Below are positions 26,583-34,594 of a stretch of 64,000 bases of DNA, piece after piece. This DNA comes from Ectothiorhodospiraceae bacterium. Lineage in GTDB: Bacteria > Pseudomonadota > Gammaproteobacteria > HK1. The DNA lies in contig JACKNM010000012.1 of assembly GCA_024234875.1 (NCBI GenBank), positions 124,001 to 188,000 on the forward strand, written 5' to 3'. The position numbers and the translations under genes were made by a program. Numbering within the stretch: the first letter of the stretch is position 1; each line of letters opens with the position of its first letter. The notes under the pieces are model-generated. The model was not told the origin of the DNA, searched no databases, and saw nothing but the letters and a program-made list of their open reading frames with translations.

Positions 26583-26621
26583 GGGGACTGGCTCGTGCGC
26601 GTCGGCACGGTGCCTGGTCCC
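26583..26621 (+). repeat. REP-like palindromic element, copy 3
   Basis: Begins GGGGACTGGCTC and ends GGTGCCTGGTCCC, the same terminal sequences as copies 1 and 2, 4.8 kb away. It fills the 48-bp gap between two convergent genes, so it may also act as a transcription terminator. Confidence 0.6.
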
Positions 26622-26623
26622 GT

Positions 26624-27781
26624 TCACACCGCCACGCCATCGGCCACCAGGTCGAGCGGCATCCGCGACAGCGGCTCCGGCTCGCCGTCGGTGACGATGT
26701 ACGTGCACCCCGGCGCCTGGGCGAGGCGCTCGTCCTTCGACCAGGTGATGGTGTGCACGAAGAGCACCATGCCGGCCGCGATCGGCTCCTCGTTGCCCTG
26801 CCAGAACATCGGCCAGTCCATCCACGACGGGCCGAAGGTGGTGCCGAGGCCGTAACCGGTCGCGCCGAGGTGGCGGTAGCCGGCCCGGTCGAGCACGCGC
26901 GCGTAGGCGTCGTAGACCTCGCCGAAGCTGCGCCCCGGTCGCAGGCAATCGACCGACGCCTGGTGCGCCTCGACCGCGGCGGCGTGGAGCCGCCGTTGCG
27001 CCCGGGTCGGCTCGCCGGTCAGCAGCGTGCGCATCATCGCGGCGTGATACATGCGGTACACGCCGGCCCATTCCAGGGTGAGCTGGTCGCGGGCATCGAG
27101 GTGGCGCCGACCGGAGACGTAGCGCCCGAGCATCGCGCGCGGCCCGGAACCGATGATGAACGGGTTGCCCGGGTAGTCGCCGTCGCCACGGAAGACCGCG
27201 CCCTGCATCGCCGCCAGGATGTCGCCCTCGAAGGCGCCAGGCCGGGTCAGCCGGATCGCCTCGACCAGTGCCGCGTCGGCCAGCTCGCCGGCGCGGCGGC
27301 AGTGGCGGAGCTCGGCCTGACTCTTCACCGCGCGCAGTCGCGTCACCAGGTCCGATGCGTCCTCCAGGCGGCAGAAGCCGTCGAGTGCCGCCGCCACCCG
27401 CTGGTGGTTGCGGGCGGTCAGGCCGACCGCGTCGAGCTCGATGCCGATGCGCAGCCCCCGCGCCCGGTGATCCTCCAGCACGCGGCGAAGATCCAGCGCC
27501 GGGTTCGCGTCCGGCAGGTTGGCCCACGCGCGGATGTCCTCGAGCGCGGTGGTCTGACGCGCGGTGAGGGCGTCGGGCATCCGCGTGAGCAGGGTCATGC
27601 GCCCGTCGCCGCCGAGGTACACGCACTGGAAGAAACAGAAGCCGAAGGTGTGCAGGCCGGTCAGCCAACAGGTGCTCTCGGGCCTGAAGAGCAGCAACCC
27701 GTCGAGGCCGGCGGCGGCCATCGCGCGCAGGGTGGCGCGGCGGCGCGATGCGTATTCCTTCGCGGTGAACGGTGCGGGCAT
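26624..27781 (-). CDS. M24-family hydrolase, creatinase/ectoine hydrolase-like
   Basis: Pita-bread-fold protein of 385 aa: an N-terminal creatinase-type domain (RRRATLRAMAAAGLDGLLLF) and a C-terminal M24 domain. The usual M24 metal ligands are altered: the first Asp region reads LEWAGVYRMYHAAMMRT and the normal GHG motif reads GYGLGTT, so the dinuclear metal site of aminopeptidase P is probably absent. This matches metal-free creatinase-like members or ectoine-hydrolase-type enzymes better than an Xaa-Pro peptidase. It is convergent with the molybdenum hydroxylase. Likely C-N hydrolysis on a small molecule (inference). Confidence 0.75.
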   Translation of the reverse strand: MPAPFTAKEYASRRRATLRAMAAAGLDGLLLFRPESTCWLTGLHTFGFCFFQCVYLGGDGRMTLLTRMPDALTARQTTALEDIRAWANLPDANPALDLRRVLEDHRARGLRIGIELDAVGLTARNHQRVAAALDGFCRLEDASDLVTRLRAVKSQAELRHCRRAGELADAALVEAIRLTRPGAFEGDILAAMQGAVFRGDGDYPGNPFIIGSGPRAMLGRYVSGRRHLDARDQLTLEWAGVYRMYHAAMMRTLLTGEPTRAQRRLHAAAVEAHQASVDCLRPGRSFGEVYDAYARVLDRAGYRHLGATGYGLGTTFGPSWMDWPMFWQGNEEPIAAGMVLFVHTITWSKDERLAQAPGCTYIVTDGEPEPLSRMPLDLVADGVAV

Positions 27782-27859
27782 CGGGGCTCTCCACGGTGGT
27801 GATACGGTCGGAGCGGGTCGGCGGGCCTCGCCTCGGCGGGTCCCGGACTCGGCTCGGGA

Positions 27860-27889
27860 TTCAACCACGCGGCGCGGAGTCTGTACCAT
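27860..27889 (+). promoter_or_regulatory. Putative sigma-70 promoter of the flavoprotein gene
   Basis: TTCAAC at 27860-27865 and TGTACC/TACCAT at 27882-27889, about 55 bp before the ATG at 27944. The TGTACCAT core matches that before the aminotransferase at 17322. Confidence 0.35.
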
Positions 27890-27943
27890 GTGCCGGTGCT
27901 CGGCCCCAGGGTCGCGCGTCGACCGAACCGGAAACGCTCGCAG

Positions 27944-29617
27944 ATGCATCTCGAGACCGACGTCCTCGTCGTCGGCGCCGGTGGCGCCGGCATGTATGCG
28001 GCGCTCGCCGCGGCGGCCGAAGGCGCTCGGGTGCTGTTGCTCGACAAGAACATGGTCGGGCGTGGCGGCGCCACGGTGATGGCGCAGATGACGGTGGCCG
28101 CCGCGCTCGGGGAGCAGGAGCCGGACCGCTGGGAGGACCACCTCGCCGACACCGTGCGCGCCGGCCGCGAGCTCTGCGACGAGGGGCTGGCCGAGGTGGT
28201 GTGCCGAGGTGCCCCGGAGCGGATTCGTGAGATGGACGCCTGGGGGGTGGGCTGGGCGCGCGAGGGTGGGCACATCCGCCAGGTGGTGGCGCCGGGCCAT
28301 GGTCGGGCACGCTGCTGCTACGTCGACTTCCTGGACACCGGACCGGCGGTGGCCGGCACGCTGCGCAAGCGCGTGTCGCGGGCGAGCGGCGTGCGCTTGC
28401 TGAGCAACCTCCAGGTGGTCGATCTGGTGGTCGCCGACGGTGCGGTGCGCGGCGCGCTCGCGCTCTCGGTCGGCGACGGCGCGCTGGTCGAGATCGCGGC
28501 GCCATCGGTGGTGATCGCGACCGGTGGGCTCACGAAGCTCTACGCGCGCACCAGCGCCTCGAACAACATGTCCGGCGAGGGCTACGCGCTCGCGCTGCGG
28601 GCCGGCGCCGAGCTGGTCGACATGGAGTTCGTCCAGTTCTTCCCGATCGGCCACCTCGCCCCGCGTCTGGTCGGCATGGACCCGATCATGTGGGACCCGT
28701 TCCGCTACAAGCTCGGTGGGCGACTGCTCAACGGCGCGCGCGAGGAGTTCATCGACCGCTATGGCGGCGAGGATCGGGGCCGCTACACCGCGACCCGCGA
28801 TCTGGCGACGTATGCCATCTGCCAGGAGGTCGAGCGTGGCCGCGGCTCTCCGAGCGGCGGCGCCTGGCTCTCGTTCGAGCACGTCCCGGAGGCGGATCTC
28901 CGCGCCGCGTTCGGCCCGGTCGTCGACCGGCTGCTCGCCAACGGCATCGACCTCACCCGGCAGGCGGTGGAGGTCGCCCCGATCGCCCACTACCACATGG
29001 GTGGTATCCGCGTGGACCGGCGGATGCGCTCCGCGGTCGAGGGCCTTCTCGCCGCCGGCGAGGCGGTGGGCGGCGCCTCCGGTGCGAATCGGCTCTCCGG
29101 CAATGCCGTCTCCGAGGCGTTGGTTTTCGGCGAGATCGCGGGGCGAGAGGCGGCGCGCCACGCGCTGGGTGCGTCGCGCGGGTGGGACGGCGCGGTCGCG
29201 CGGCGCGCGCGCGAGGCCCTGGCTCCGCCCACCACCAGTGCTGATGGCGCCAGCGCGGTGGCACTCCTGCGCGAGCTCCGCGACCTGCTGTGGCGGGATG
29301 TCGGGCCGTTTCGCACCGCCGAGGGGCTGGCCCGAGCGCTCGCCAGAATCCGAGAGATGCGCGTGCGCGATCTGCACGACGTCTCGGTCCCGGACGACCG
29401 CGCATTCGCGTTGGAGCTGGCCGAATGGCACGAGCTGCGCGCCGCGCTCGAGGTGGCTGAGGCGGTGACCGTCGCCGCGCTCGCGCGCCGCGAGAGCCGC
29501 GGTGCGCACCAGAGGTACGACTTCCCCGAGCCCCTGCCCGAGTTTCGCTTCAACCAGGCAGTGCGGATGTGTGCCGGTGCCATCGCCGCCGACCGCGCGT
29601 CGGAGGTGGGCGCGTGA
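27944..29617 (+). CDS. FAD-dependent oxidoreductase, succinate dehydrogenase/fumarate reductase flavoprotein-like
   Basis: Flavoprotein of 557 aa of the SDH/FRD/aspartate-oxidase family. The N-terminal Rossmann motif is VLVVGAGGAGMYAALAAA; further family segments are GRGGATVMAQ, IATGGLTKLYARTSASNNMSGEG and the C-terminal GEAVGGASGANRLSGNA. ATG at 27944 directly precedes the Rossmann strand; an earlier GTG at 27890 would add 18 Arg-rich residues. The next gene, overlapping by 4 bp, encodes a 2Fe-2S protein, so the two probably form a soluble dehydrogenase or reductase. No membrane anchor subunits are nearby; the substrate is probably not succinate. Confidence 0.88.
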   Translation: MHLETDVLVVGAGGAGMYAALAAAAEGARVLLLDKNMVGRGGATVMAQMTVAAALGEQEPDRWEDHLADTVRAGRELCDEGLAEVVCRGAPERIREMDAWGVGWAREGGHIRQVVAPGHGRARCCYVDFLDTGPAVAGTLRKRVSRASGVRLLSNLQVVDLVVADGAVRGALALSVGDGALVEIAAPSVVIATGGLTKLYARTSASNNMSGEGYALALRAGAELVDMEFVQFFPIGHLAPRLVGMDPIMWDPFRYKLGGRLLNGAREEFIDRYGGEDRGRYTATRDLATYAICQEVERGRGSPSGGAWLSFEHVPEADLRAAFGPVVDRLLANGIDLTRQAVEVAPIAHYHMGGIRVDRRMRSAVEGLLAAGEAVGGASGANRLSGNAVSEALVFGEIAGREAARHALGASRGWDGAVARRAREALAPPTTSADGASAVALLRELRDLLWRDVGPFRTAEGLARALARIREMRVRDLHDVSVPDDRAFALELAEWHELRAALEVAEAVTVAALARRESRGAHQRYDFPEPLPEFRFNQAVRMCAGAIAADRASEVGA

Positions 29618-29973
29618 CGCGCGTGGTGGCGACACTTCGCATCGCTCGTGGCCGGTCCGGCGAGCCACGCCGTTACGACGTGTTCGAGGTGCCGTTCGTT
29701 CATGGACAGTCGGTGCTCGACGGCCTGATCTGGATTCGTGAGCACCGTGACCCCAGCCTCGCGTTTCGCTACGCCTGCATCAACGCCAACGTCTGCAAGG
29801 AGTGCGTGATGCGGATCGACGGCGCGAACGCCTACGCCTGCACCGAGCGATTGAAGGTGGGCGAGACGACCGTCGAGCCGTTGGAGGGAAAGGCCCTGAT
29901 TCGAGACCTGGTCTGCAACACCATCACCCCGCGTGAGCGCCTCGATGCGCGACGCCCGTCCGAGTGCCCGTGA
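29614..29973 (+). CDS. Small 2Fe-2S ferredoxin-like subunit (SdhB N-terminal domain only)
   Basis: Protein of 119 aa corresponding to the N-terminal ferredoxin half of SDH/fumarate reductase iron-sulfur subunits. Candidate ligands are C55, C61, C64 and C76 (ACINANVCKEC, then AYAC); spacing between the first two is one residue longer than in typical SdhB. The C-terminal helical domain with 3Fe-4S and 4Fe-4S clusters is absent, and the reading frame ends normally, so this looks like a native short form. GTG at 29614 overlaps the flavoprotein stop (GTGA). It is the likely electron partner of the flavoprotein. Confidence 0.82.
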   Translation: MTRVVATLRIARGRSGEPRRYDVFEVPFVHGQSVLDGLIWIREHRDPSLAFRYACINANVCKECVMRIDGANAYACTERLKVGETTVEPLEGKALIRDLVCNTITPRERLDARRPSECP

Positions 29974-30884
29974 AGGCCGCCTGGCGACGCCTGTCTCCGA
30001 CTGCGCGGGGCATGCTCTTGATGGTGGTGGCGACGATGTCGTTCACCTTCATGCAGACCCTGATCAAGACCGTGGCGGCGGATACCGACTCACCGCTCCA
30101 TCCGATCGAGATCGCGTTCTTCCGCAACCTGTTCGGGGTGGTGTCGCTGGTGCCGCTGGTGCTGCGCGGCGGGTTGTCGGCGTTTCGCACCCAGCGCATC
30201 GGGCTGCACGTGCTGCGCGCGACGGTGCAGTCGGGCGGCATGCTCAGCTTCTTCGTCGCCCTGACCCTGGTGCCCCTGGCCCAGGTCACCGCGCTCAGCT
30301 TCTCCGCCCCGCTGTTCGCCACCGTGCTCGCAGTGTTGGTGATGGGCGAGCGGATCCGTGCGCGGCGGATCACGGCGCTGGTCGTCGGTTTCACCGGGGT
30401 GCTGGTGGTGCTGCAACCGGGGGCCGAGGCCCTGTCCGTCGGCGCGCTGCTGGTGGTCGGCTCGTCGCTCGCCTGGGGCACCGCGATGACCATCATCAAG
30501 GCGCTGTCGCGCACCGACTCCGCGCTCACCATCACCCTGTACGCCGGCATCTTCATGGCGCTGATCACGTTGGTGCCGGCGCTGTTCGTGTGGACCTCGC
30601 CGACACTGGAGCAGCTCGTGTGGCTGCTCGCGATCGGCGCGGTCGGGACCTTCGGCCACCTCGCGTTCGCGCAGGCGTTCAAGAACGCCGAGATGTCGGC
30701 GGTGCTGCCGCTCGACTTCCTGCGCCTGGTGTGGGCGAGCGCGCTCGGGTTCTGGTTGTTCGGCGAGGTGCCGAGCCTGGTCGCCTGGGCCGGCGGCGTG
30801 CTCATCTTCGGCTCCGCGACCTACATCGCGGTGCGTGAGGCGCGGCTCGCGCGCGCGAAGGCGCAGGCGGCGAGAACGACGTAG
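29970..30884 (+). CDS. EamA/DMT-family membrane transporter
   Basis: Inner-membrane protein of about 304 aa with ten predicted helices and two EamA repeats; the stretch LVPLAQVTALSFSAPLFATVLAVLVMGE is typical of the RhaT/YdcZ-like DMT group. GTG at 29970 overlaps the previous stop (GTGA); another in-frame GTG lies 6 bp earlier. Co-transcription with the flavoprotein/ferredoxin pair suggests it moves a substrate or product of that oxidoreductase (inference). Confidence 0.85.
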   Translation: MKAAWRRLSPTARGMLLMVVATMSFTFMQTLIKTVAADTDSPLHPIEIAFFRNLFGVVSLVPLVLRGGLSAFRTQRIGLHVLRATVQSGGMLSFFVALTLVPLAQVTALSFSAPLFATVLAVLVMGERIRARRITALVVGFTGVLVVLQPGAEALSVGALLVVGSSLAWGTAMTIIKALSRTDSALTITLYAGIFMALITLVPALFVWTSPTLEQLVWLLAIGAVGTFGHLAFAQAFKNAEMSAVLPLDFLRLVWASALGFWLFGEVPSLVAWAGGVLIFGSATYIAVREARLARAKAQAARTT

Positions 30885-30911
30885 GGACGATCCGCGGGGT
30901 CGCCGTCGCCC

Positions 30912-30939
30912 TCGCAAGCGCGGACCGACGCGCTAGAAT
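30912..30939 (+). promoter_or_regulatory. Putative promoter of the amidohydrolase gene
   Basis: TCGCAA (30912-30917), 16 bases, then TAGAAT (30934-30939), 35 bp before the ATG at 30974. The -10 hexamer is good; the -35 is weak. Confidence 0.4.
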
Positions 30940-30973
30940 CGCCGCTCGCCCGACCTCCGGAGACCGCACACCC

Positions 30974-32203
30974 ATGGCGCGCATCAATGCCGACCGACTC
31001 CTCGCCGATCTCGACCATCTGCGCAGTTTCGGCGCCTGCGGCAACGGGGTGGTCCGAACCTCGCTGTCCCCGGTCGACATGGAGGCGCGACACTGGCTCG
31101 CCACGCGAATGCGCGAGGCGGGCTTCGAGGCGACCATCGATGGCGTCGGCAACGTCATCGGCCGATCGCCGAACCCCGGTCCCGCGCTGCTGGTCGGCTC
31201 CCACTCCGACACCCAGCCCCAGGGTGGTTGGCTCGACGGCGCCCTCGGCGTGATCTACGGCCTCGAGATCGCGCGCGCACTGCTCGAGGATCCGGCAACC
31301 GCGGATCTCGCTGTCGACCCCGTCTCCTGGATTGACGAGGAGGGAACCTTCCTAGGCTGCCTGGGCAGCCGCTCGTGGTGCGGCGTGCTCGACCCCAAGG
31401 CCGAGGCGGCCGCCCGCAATGCCGCCGGCACCTCCCTCGCCGACGCGTTGGCCGCCGCCGACCTCGTCGACCGGCCGCGCGCGCGGATGGAGCCGGGTCG
31501 CTACCTCGGTTATCTCGAGGCGCACATCGAGCAGGGGCCGTATCTCGAGGAGGCGGGGCTCGAGATCGGCGTGGTGACCTCGATCGTCGGCATCCGTGGC
31601 TGCACGGTGCGGTTCGAGGGCGAGCAGAACCACGCCGGGACGACGCCGATGCCGCGCCGCCGCGATGCCGGCGTGGCGCTGTTCGATTACGCGGTGCGCA
31701 TCCGTGAACGGTTCCAGGCGCTCGCCGGCGACCGCACGGTGTGGACCATCGGCCGCGCCACTCTCGACCCGGGCGCGCCGAGCATCATCCCGGGCCGGGC
31801 GGAGATGATGCTGCAGTTCCGCGACGCCGACGTCGACCGCCTCGACCGCATGGAGGCGGCGGCCGAGGCGCTCGCGGCCGAGGCGACCGCCGCCGGGCCG
31901 GTGAAGGTGACCTGCACCCGCGCGCGTGCGCCGGTGGCGCCGACGATCATGGACGCCGGCTTCCAGCAGCACATCGCCGACGCCGCCGAGCGCATCGTCC
32001 CCGGGCGCTGGATGCGGATGCCGAGCGCCGCCGGCCACGACCCGATGGTCGTCGCCCACCACATCCCCTGCGCGATGGTGTTCATCCCGAGCATCGACGG
32101 CATCAGCCACGACTTCGCCGAGGACTCCAAGCGCGACGACATCGTGACCGGATGTCGCGTGCTGGCCGATGCCGCCGAGTCGATCCTGCGCGCTGGCGGG
32201 TAG
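30974..32203 (+). CDS. M20-type amidohydrolase (hydantoinase/carbamoylase family)
   Basis: Zinc-dependent amidase of 409 aa of the N-carbamoyl-L-amino-acid hydrolase / allantoate amidohydrolase / beta-ureidopropionase group. Metal-site residues are visible: H77 in VGSHSDTQ, D88 in GWLDGALG, E122/E123 in WIDEEGTF; the lid-dimerisation domain begins near IVGIRGCTVRFEG. The C-terminal SAAGHDPMVVAHHIPCAM supplies the last ligand. It would cleave a carbamoyl or formimino group, fitting catabolism of a nitrogenous compound together with the neighbouring molybdenum hydroxylase and M24 hydrolase. Confidence 0.9.
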   Translation: MARINADRLLADLDHLRSFGACGNGVVRTSLSPVDMEARHWLATRMREAGFEATIDGVGNVIGRSPNPGPALLVGSHSDTQPQGGWLDGALGVIYGLEIARALLEDPATADLAVDPVSWIDEEGTFLGCLGSRSWCGVLDPKAEAAARNAAGTSLADALAAADLVDRPRARMEPGRYLGYLEAHIEQGPYLEEAGLEIGVVTSIVGIRGCTVRFEGEQNHAGTTPMPRRRDAGVALFDYAVRIRERFQALAGDRTVWTIGRATLDPGAPSIIPGRAEMMLQFRDADVDRLDRMEAAAEALAAEATAAGPVKVTCTRARAPVAPTIMDAGFQQHIADAAERIVPGRWMRMPSAAGHDPMVVAHHIPCAMVFIPSIDGISHDFAEDSKRDDIVTGCRVLADAAESILRAGG

Positions 32204-32225
32204 GGGCGGGCCGCCGCGCCCGCCC
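32204..32225. terminator. Hairpin between convergent amidohydrolase and hypF
   Basis: GGGCGGG and CCCGCCC form a perfect 7-bp stem with an 8-nt loop, starting directly after the amidohydrolase stop codon in a 50-bp convergent gap. Confidence 0.5.
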
Positions 32226-32253
32226 GCGCCGCGCCGTGGCGCGACGGTCCCCG

Positions 32254-34584
32254 CTACCCCGCGGCGGCCGCGATCGCGGCCTGCCCGAGCGCGAGGCCGC
32301 CGTCGTTGGCGGGGGCGAGCCGTGGCGCGAGCACCTCGAGCCCGTGGGTGGTGAGCCCCGCCACCAGTGCCTCGAGCAGCACCCGGTTCTGCATCACCCC
32401 ACCGCCGAGGACCACCGTGTCGACCGCGTGCTCGACCGCGGCCGCGGCCACGACGTCGACCAGGGCCTGTGCGAGGCCACGATGGAACCGGGCCGCGATG
32501 CGCTCGCGCGCGACCCCGCGGGTCAGGTCGTCGAGCAACGCCTCCCACATCGGAGTCCAGTCGATGCGTGCGGGCTCACCCGGGACGAGTCGAGAGGGGT
32601 AGCTCCCGACCTCGTCACGCGCTCGCGCCGCCAGCGTCTCCAGCCGAACCGCGGCCTGTCCCTCGTATCCGACCGACATCGGGTGGATGTCGAGCACCGC
32701 CGCCACCGCGTCGAACAGACGGCCGGCGGAGCTCGCCGGTGGCGCGTTCACGCCGCGCTCCGACATCCGCTCGATCATCTCGACGTCGCGCGCCGGGAGC
32801 CGGCGCAGCAGTGCGAGGCCCGGCCACCGCCGACGCGTGGCATCGAGGCCGAACGAGCGCCACAGGTGGGCGACCGCGTTCCGCCACGGCTCGCGCATCG
32901 CCCGATTTCCCCCAGGGAGCGGTACCGGCTCGAAGCTCGCGACGCGGCGGCTCGCGCGGTAGTCGCAGAGCAACACCTCGGCACCCCACAGCGTGCCGTC
33001 GTCGCCGAGACCGAGCCCGTCGAGGGTGATCGCGAGCACCGGGGACGCGTCGCAGGGCCGTCCGTGCTCGGCCATCACCGCGGCGGCGTGGGCGTGGTGG
33101 TGCTGCACCTCGATCAGAGCGGCACCACTGTCCGTCGCCAGTCGTCGACCCCACTGCGTGGACAGGTAGTCGGCGTGACGGTCGACCGCGATGCGCGCCG
33201 GCTCGAAGCGGTAGAGCTGTCGATAGCGCGCGATGGTGTCGCGCCAGGCGCGGTGCGTCAGGGCATCCTCGAGATCACCGCAATGCTGGGCGAGGACCGC
33301 CGCGCCAGCTCGAGCGAGACAGAATGCGTTCTTGAGCTCGCCGCCCATCGCCAGCACCGGCGCTGCGTCGGCGAGCCCGCGCGGTAGCCCGAACGCGCCC
33401 GGGGCCATCCCGCGCCCGCGGCGCAGCACCCGTGGCCGGCCGGCGGCGACGCGCGCGACCGAGTCGTCGAGGCGTTCGACGATCTCGCGATCGTGCATCA
33501 GGAAGGCGGTGGCGATGCCGGCGAGGCGCGCTCGCGCCTCTGCGTCGTCGATGCACTGCGGCTCGTCGCTGCGGTTGCCCGAGGTGAGGACGATCGGTCG
33601 GCCCACCGCCCGCAGCAGGAGATGATGCAGCGGGGTGTAGGGGAGCATGAAGCCGAGCGTGTCCTGGCCGGGCGCGATGCCGGCGGCGAGGGTGGTCGGC
33701 CCGGTGACGCGGTCGAGGACGACGATCGGCGCCGCCGTCGAGGTGAGCAACGCCGACTCCGCGCGACCGACCCGTGCATGCGCGCGCACCATGTCGATGT
33801 CGGTCGCCATCAGGGCGAACGGCTTGTGATCGCGATGCTTCGCCGCCCGCAACCGGGCCACCGCCTCGGCATCGGTCGCGTCGCAGGCGAGATGAAAGCC
33901 GCCCACTCCCTTCACCGCGACCACCGCGCCGTCACCGATCAGTCGCGCGGCGGACTCGATGGCGGTGTCGGCGTCGAGCACGGCGCCGGTGTCGTCCTCG
34001 AGCCACGCGCGCGGGCCACAGACAGGGCAGGCGATCGGTTGCGCGTGGAAGCGCCGGTCCGCCGGATCGGCGTACTCGGCGCGGCATTGCGGGCACATCT
34101 CGAACGCCGCCATCGAGGTGCTCGCGCGGTCGTACGGGATCGCGCGCACGATCGAGAGGCGCGGGCCGCAGTGGGTGCAGTTGGCGAACGGGTAGCGGTG
34201 ACGTCGGTCGTGTGGGTCGAGCACCTCGCGCAGGCATTCGGGGCAGGTCGCGGCGTCGGGGGCGACACCGGTCGATGCACCGCCGGCGGTGCTCGGTGCG
34301 ATGCGGAAATGCGTCGATGCCTCGGAGGTCGCTGACGCTTCGCGCTCGATTGCATCGATGCGCGCGAGCGGCGGCGCCTCGTCGCGGATGGCGCGCTCGA
34401 ACGCCACCAGGTCGCCGGCGGTGCCGACGGCGTGGATCAGCACTCCGTGCCCGTCATTGCGCACCTCACCCCCGATCCCCAGCCGTCGGGCGAGACGCCA
34501 GACCGTCGGTCGAAAGCCGACGCCCTGCACGAGCCCGCGGATCCGCAGCGTCACGGTCTCGGCAGAAGGTGGCGGGGGGGACAC
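32254..34584 (-). CDS. hypF: Carbamoyltransferase HypF, NiFe-hydrogenase maturation
   Basis: HypF converts carbamoyl phosphate to thiocarboxamide on HypE, the first step of cyanide-ligand synthesis for the NiFe centre. The 776-aa protein shows the standard order: acylphosphatase domain (VQGVGFRPTVWRLA), two zinc-finger motifs (CPECLREVLD/CTHCGPR and CPQCRAEYAD/CPVCGPR), YrdC-like domain (KGVGGFHLACDAT), and the Kae1-like C-terminal domain (VQHHHAHAAAVMAEHG, VVLGGGVMQNRVL). GTG at 34584 lies 10 bp after the hypE stop; an upstream frame extends into hypE. Last gene of the hyp operon. Confidence 0.95.
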   Translation of the reverse strand: MSPPPPSAETVTLRIRGLVQGVGFRPTVWRLARRLGIGGEVRNDGHGVLIHAVGTAGDLVAFERAIRDEAPPLARIDAIEREASATSEASTHFRIAPSTAGGASTGVAPDAATCPECLREVLDPHDRRHRYPFANCTHCGPRLSIVRAIPYDRASTSMAAFEMCPQCRAEYADPADRRFHAQPIACPVCGPRAWLEDDTGAVLDADTAIESAARLIGDGAVVAVKGVGGFHLACDATDAEAVARLRAAKHRDHKPFALMATDIDMVRAHARVGRAESALLTSTAAPIVVLDRVTGPTTLAAGIAPGQDTLGFMLPYTPLHHLLLRAVGRPIVLTSGNRSDEPQCIDDAEARARLAGIATAFLMHDREIVERLDDSVARVAAGRPRVLRRGRGMAPGAFGLPRGLADAAPVLAMGGELKNAFCLARAGAAVLAQHCGDLEDALTHRAWRDTIARYRQLYRFEPARIAVDRHADYLSTQWGRRLATDSGAALIEVQHHHAHAAAVMAEHGRPCDASPVLAITLDGLGLGDDGTLWGAEVLLCDYRASRRVASFEPVPLPGGNRAMREPWRNAVAHLWRSFGLDATRRRWPGLALLRRLPARDVEMIERMSERGVNAPPASSAGRLFDAVAAVLDIHPMSVGYEGQAAVRLETLAARARDEVGSYPSRLVPGEPARIDWTPMWEALLDDLTRGVARERIAARFHRGLAQALVDVVAAAAVEHAVDTVVLGGGVMQNRVLLEALVAGLTTHGLEVLAPRLAPANDGGLALGQAAIAAAAG

Positions 34585-34594
34585 GGAGCGCGGA

